A stretch of DNA of 64,000 nt, from the NCBI RefSeq assembly GCF_024170005.1, contig NZ_JALJXJ010000010.1, positions 62,001 through 126,000 on the forward strand. Direction: 5' to 3'. Position 1 is the first letter of the stretch; every line of letters begins with the position of its first letter. This document shows, in pieces, positions 61,653-64,000 of this stretch. Source of the stretch: Azospirillum lipoferum (GTDB lineage Bacteria > Pseudomonadota > Alphaproteobacteria > Azospirillales > Azospirillaceae). The position numbers and the translations under genes are program-made. The notes beneath the pieces are model-generated. The model was not told where the DNA came from, did no database searches, and saw only the letters and a program-made list of their open reading frames with translations.

Positions 61653-63164
61653 ATGAAGCTTTTCATGGCAGCCCTTGCCACGGAAACCAACACCTTCTCC
61701 CCCATACCCTCGGGCCGGACGGCCTTCCACGGCCGGGAGTACTTCCGCGGCGACGGCAGCCTGCATCCCCCCAGGCTCGGCAACGTGCCGCTGATCGAAT
61801 GGCGCCGCCTTGCGGAAGCCGATGGATGGGAGGTCGCCGAGAGCCTGTGCGCCTTCGCCACCCCGGCCGGCAGCACGCAGAAGCCGGTCTATGAGGGGCT
61901 GCGCGAGGAAATCCTCGACGATCTGCGCCGCGCCATGCCGGTCGATGTCGTGCTGCTGTTCCTGCACGGCGCGATGGTCGCCGACGGTTACGACGATTGC
62001 GAGGGGGACGTCCTCGAAAAAATCCGCGCCATCGTCGGTCCGGACGTGCCGGTCGGCGTCGAGATCGACCTGCATTGTCACCTGACCGAACGGATGCGGG
62101 CGAATGCCGACGTCATCGTCGCCTTCAAGGAGTATCCGCACACCGACATCCCGGCACGGGCGCAGCAGCTTTACCGGCTGTGCAAAGCGGCGCAGCGCGG
62201 CGAGATCAGGCCGGTGATGGCGCTCCACGATTGCCGGATGATCGGGGTCTGGCGTCCACCCTTCGAGCCGATGCGGTCGCTGGTGCAGGAGATGACCGAC
62301 CAGGAGGGCCGGGACGGCATCCTGTCGGTTTCCTTCGGGCATGGCTTCCCCTGGGCCGACATTCCGGACGTCGGCGCCAAGATGCTGGTCGTGGCCGACG
62401 GCGATCCGGACAAGGCCCGACAGGTCGCCGAGCGGTTCGCGCGCCGGATCTGGGACCTGCGCGACGTCACCCCCCAGCGCTACGACACCATCGACGAGGC
62501 CATCGACATCGCTCTGGCCGTGACGTCCGCCGATGGCTCCCGGCCGGTGGTGCTGGCCGACGTGGCCGACAATGCCGGCGCCGGGGCACCGTCCGACAAC
62601 ACCGCGATCCTTCACCGCCTGATCGCGCGCGGAATTTCCGGGGTGGCCAGCGGCTGCTACTGGGATCCGGTGGCGGTCGGCTTTTGCCTGGAAGCCGGCG
62701 TCGGGGCGACGTTCGACCTGCGGGTCGGCGGCAAGACCGGCGTTGCTTCCGGCCTTCCCGCGGACCTGCGGGTCACCGTCATGGGACTGTCGGAAGACCA
62801 TTCGCAGCGCTCCCTGGGCGGCGGGCGCTCCAGCTACGGCGCGAGCGCCTGGGTGCGCGGCTGCGAGCCGGGGAAAGGGAAGGGGATCGACTTGATCCTC
62901 ACCTCGGTGCGCCAGCAGACCCACTCGCCGGAAGCCTTCACCGGCCTGGGCTGCACGCTCGACGACAAGCGGATCATCGTCGTCAAATCGATGCAGCATT
63001 TCTATACCGGCTTCGCGCCGCTTGCCGCCGACGTGCGCTATGTCGCGGCGCCGGGGGCGGTGGCGCCCGATTTCGCCTCGCTGCCCTACACCCGCCGCGC
63101 GCCGGATTACTGGCCGCGGGTCGCCGATCCGTTCTCCGCGCAGGGCGGCGGGGCCGGCTCGTGA
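61653..63164 (+). CDS. M81-family (MlrC-like) metallopeptidase 2
   Basis: A 503-residue MlrC-family protein. FMAALATETNTFSPIPSGR opens it (ATETNTF in place of HETNTF, so the first motif His is Thr). LFLHGAMVADGYDDCEGDVL, GVEIDLHCHLTERM and EYPHTDIPARA are present, and VLADVADNAGAGAPSDNT begins the C-terminal domain. It is clearly diverged from the copy at 56583, suggesting a different specificity. The GTG start of the next gene overlaps its stop. Confidence 0.9.
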   Translation: MKLFMAALATETNTFSPIPSGRTAFHGREYFRGDGSLHPPRLGNVPLIEWRRLAEADGWEVAESLCAFATPAGSTQKPVYEGLREEILDDLRRAMPVDVVLLFLHGAMVADGYDDCEGDVLEKIRAIVGPDVPVGVEIDLHCHLTERMRANADVIVAFKEYPHTDIPARAQQLYRLCKAAQRGEIRPVMALHDCRMIGVWRPPFEPMRSLVQEMTDQEGRDGILSVSFGHGFPWADIPDVGAKMLVVADGDPDKARQVAERFARRIWDLRDVTPQRYDTIDEAIDIALAVTSADGSRPVVLADVADNAGAGAPSDNTAILHRLIARGISGVASGCYWDPVAVGFCLEAGVGATFDLRVGGKTGVASGLPADLRVTVMGLSEDHSQRSLGGGRSSYGASAWVRGCEPGKGKGIDLILTSVRQQTHSPEAFTGLGCTLDDKRIIVVKSMQHFYTGFAPLAADVRYVAAPGAVAPDFASLPYTRRAPDYWPRVADPFSAQGGGAGS

Positions 63165-64000
63165 GCTTCGCGTCCCGAAGCACGGTCGGGAGCGGTTCCC
63201 CGGCAGCGCCACGCCGGACCATGGCCGGTCAGGCCGTGTTGCTGATGATCGTCACCGCGGTCGTGATCCCGGTGCTGAACGCCACCGTGAAGTATCTCGG
63301 GGGCCGCTATCCGGTCGCCGAACTGCAATGGCTGCGCTATGCCGGCCATTTCCTGTTCATGCTGGTGGTCTTCCTGCCGCGCTACCGGTGGGCGCTGTTC
63401 CGCACGCGGCGGCCGGATTTGCAGGCGGCGCGCTCGGTGCTGTTCTGCGCCTCCTCCCTGATCATGTTCTATGCGTTGGAGCACACCCCGCTGGCGACCG
63501 CCACGGCGATCGGCTTCACCGCACCGCTGATGGTGACGGCGCTGGCGCCGCTTCTGCTGCGCGAAAAGGTCGGGCCGGTGCGGCTTTGCGCGGTGGTCGT
63601 CGGCTTCGTCGGGGCGCTGATCGTGGTGCGGCCGGGCTACAGCCCGCTGCACTGGTCGGCCGCCCTGATTTTCCTCAGCGCCATGACCTCGGCGTTGACG
63701 CAGATCCTGTCGCGCAAGCTCTCCGGACAGGATCCGTCCGCCACCTCCAGCACCTACATGGTGCTGCTGGGCTTCGTCCTCAGCAGCATCCCGGTTCCCT
63801 TCGTCTGGGTGCCGCCGGCCGACCTCCGCGACGCCGTTCTGTTTCTGGCGCTCGGCACGCTCGGCGGGGTCGGTCACTATTGCCTGGTCCGCGCCTTCGA
63901 GGTGGCGCCAGCACCCTTCGTCGCCCCCTTCATCTATTTGCAGATCTTCGGCGCCGCCGTGCTGAGCTGGCTGGCCTTCGGACAGCTGCCCGATCTTTGG
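63161..64000 (+). CDS. EamA/DMT-family transporter (3' truncated)
   Basis: At least 280 residues of a drug/metabolite-type transporter; the gene runs off the window. The GTG start at 63161 overlaps the previous stop (GTGA); an ATG at 63221 is an alternative. Eight or more hydrophobic segments are seen, with two EamA halves. YALEHTPLATATAIGFTAPL and LLREKVGPVRLCAVVVGFVG in the first half and CLVRAFEVAPAPFVAPFIYL in the second are typical. It probably exports a product or imports a substrate of the M81 pathway. Confidence 0.9.
   Translation, partial: MSFASRSTVGSGSPAAPRRTMAGQAVLLMIVTAVVIPVLNATVKYLGGRYPVAELQWLRYAGHFLFMLVVFLPRYRWALFRTRRPDLQAARSVLFCASSLIMFYALEHTPLATATAIGFTAPLMVTALAPLLLREKVGPVRLCAVVVGFVGALIVVRPGYSPLHWSAALIFLSAMTSALTQILSRKLSGQDPSATSSTYMVLLGFVLSSIPVPFVWVPPADLRDAVLFLALGTLGGVGHYCLVRAFEVAPAPFVAPFIYLQIFGAAVLSWLAFGQLPDLW

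Noticed and set aside
63107..63877. A - strand gene at the window end
   Set aside because: It is the mirror of an EamA transporter whose + strand translation shows clear membrane segments and family motifs.

Overview
The window is GC-rich throughout, with alphaproteobacterial gene content that resembles an Azospirillum or a relative: several large chemoreceptors, many solute-binding-protein transporters, and LysR, GntR and HxlR regulators. The genus is inferred from overall style. No rRNA, tRNA or CRISPR array was seen. Genes are tightly packed catabolic and transport operons, mostly on the + strand, each next to its own regulator.

1-4.5 kb: the end of a urea/short-chain-amide ABC transporter operon (urtE-like ATPase), an unusual chemoreceptor/urea-binding-protein fusion, formamidase fmdA and zinc-ribbon fmdB. 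4.8-6.1 kb: a decayed IS256-family insertion sequence abutting a short palindromic repeat. 6.1-9.8 kb: an HxlR regulator with its operator, a divergent SDR, a secreted alpha/beta hydrolase, a CurA-type reductase and an IS5-type transposase scrap.

9.9-26.3 kb: a LysR-controlled locus that I read as uptake and breakdown of quinate/shikimate-like compounds. It encodes a VOC protein, a MaoC hydratase, a CaiB-type CoA-transferase, two AroE-family dehydrogenases, a four-gene polar-amino-acid-type ABC importer, type II dehydroquinase (AroQ), the two-domain 3-dehydroshikimate dehydratase QuiC, three further oxidoreductases and a chemoreceptor. Together AroQ and QuiC would convert dehydroquinate to protocatechuate; ring-cleavage genes are not in the window.

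26.4-35.5 kb: small regulator/enzyme pairs (TetR/SDR and a frameshifted Rrf2 gene beside a methyltransferase), a second acetamidase/formamidase, the cobalt transporter genes cbtB-cbtA with a histidine-phosphatase-like gene lacking its first catalytic His, an AT-rich intergenic stretch and another chemoreceptor.

35.8-64 kb: a large catabolic island. A dipeptide-type ABC transporter (fused ATPases, two permeases, binding protein), a MalY-type PLP enzyme and a LysR form one arm. A paralogous LysR, two M81 (MlrC-like) metallopeptidases, an AllA-like protein, a nearly identical second binding protein, a second aminotransferase and an EamA exporter form the other. Between them are a LysR/metallo-hydrolase/alpha-beta-hydrolase group, and a GntR-linked module (MFS transporter, enoyl-CoA hydratase, CoA-transferase, orphan binding protein, FAD oxidoreductase) tied together by three copies of one 10-bp motif, plus an M19 dipeptidase. 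The most notable observations are the receptor fusion, the proposed shikimate/quinate ABC importer, the mosaic binding-protein duplication, the GntR motif set and the 3'-end palindromic repeat family.
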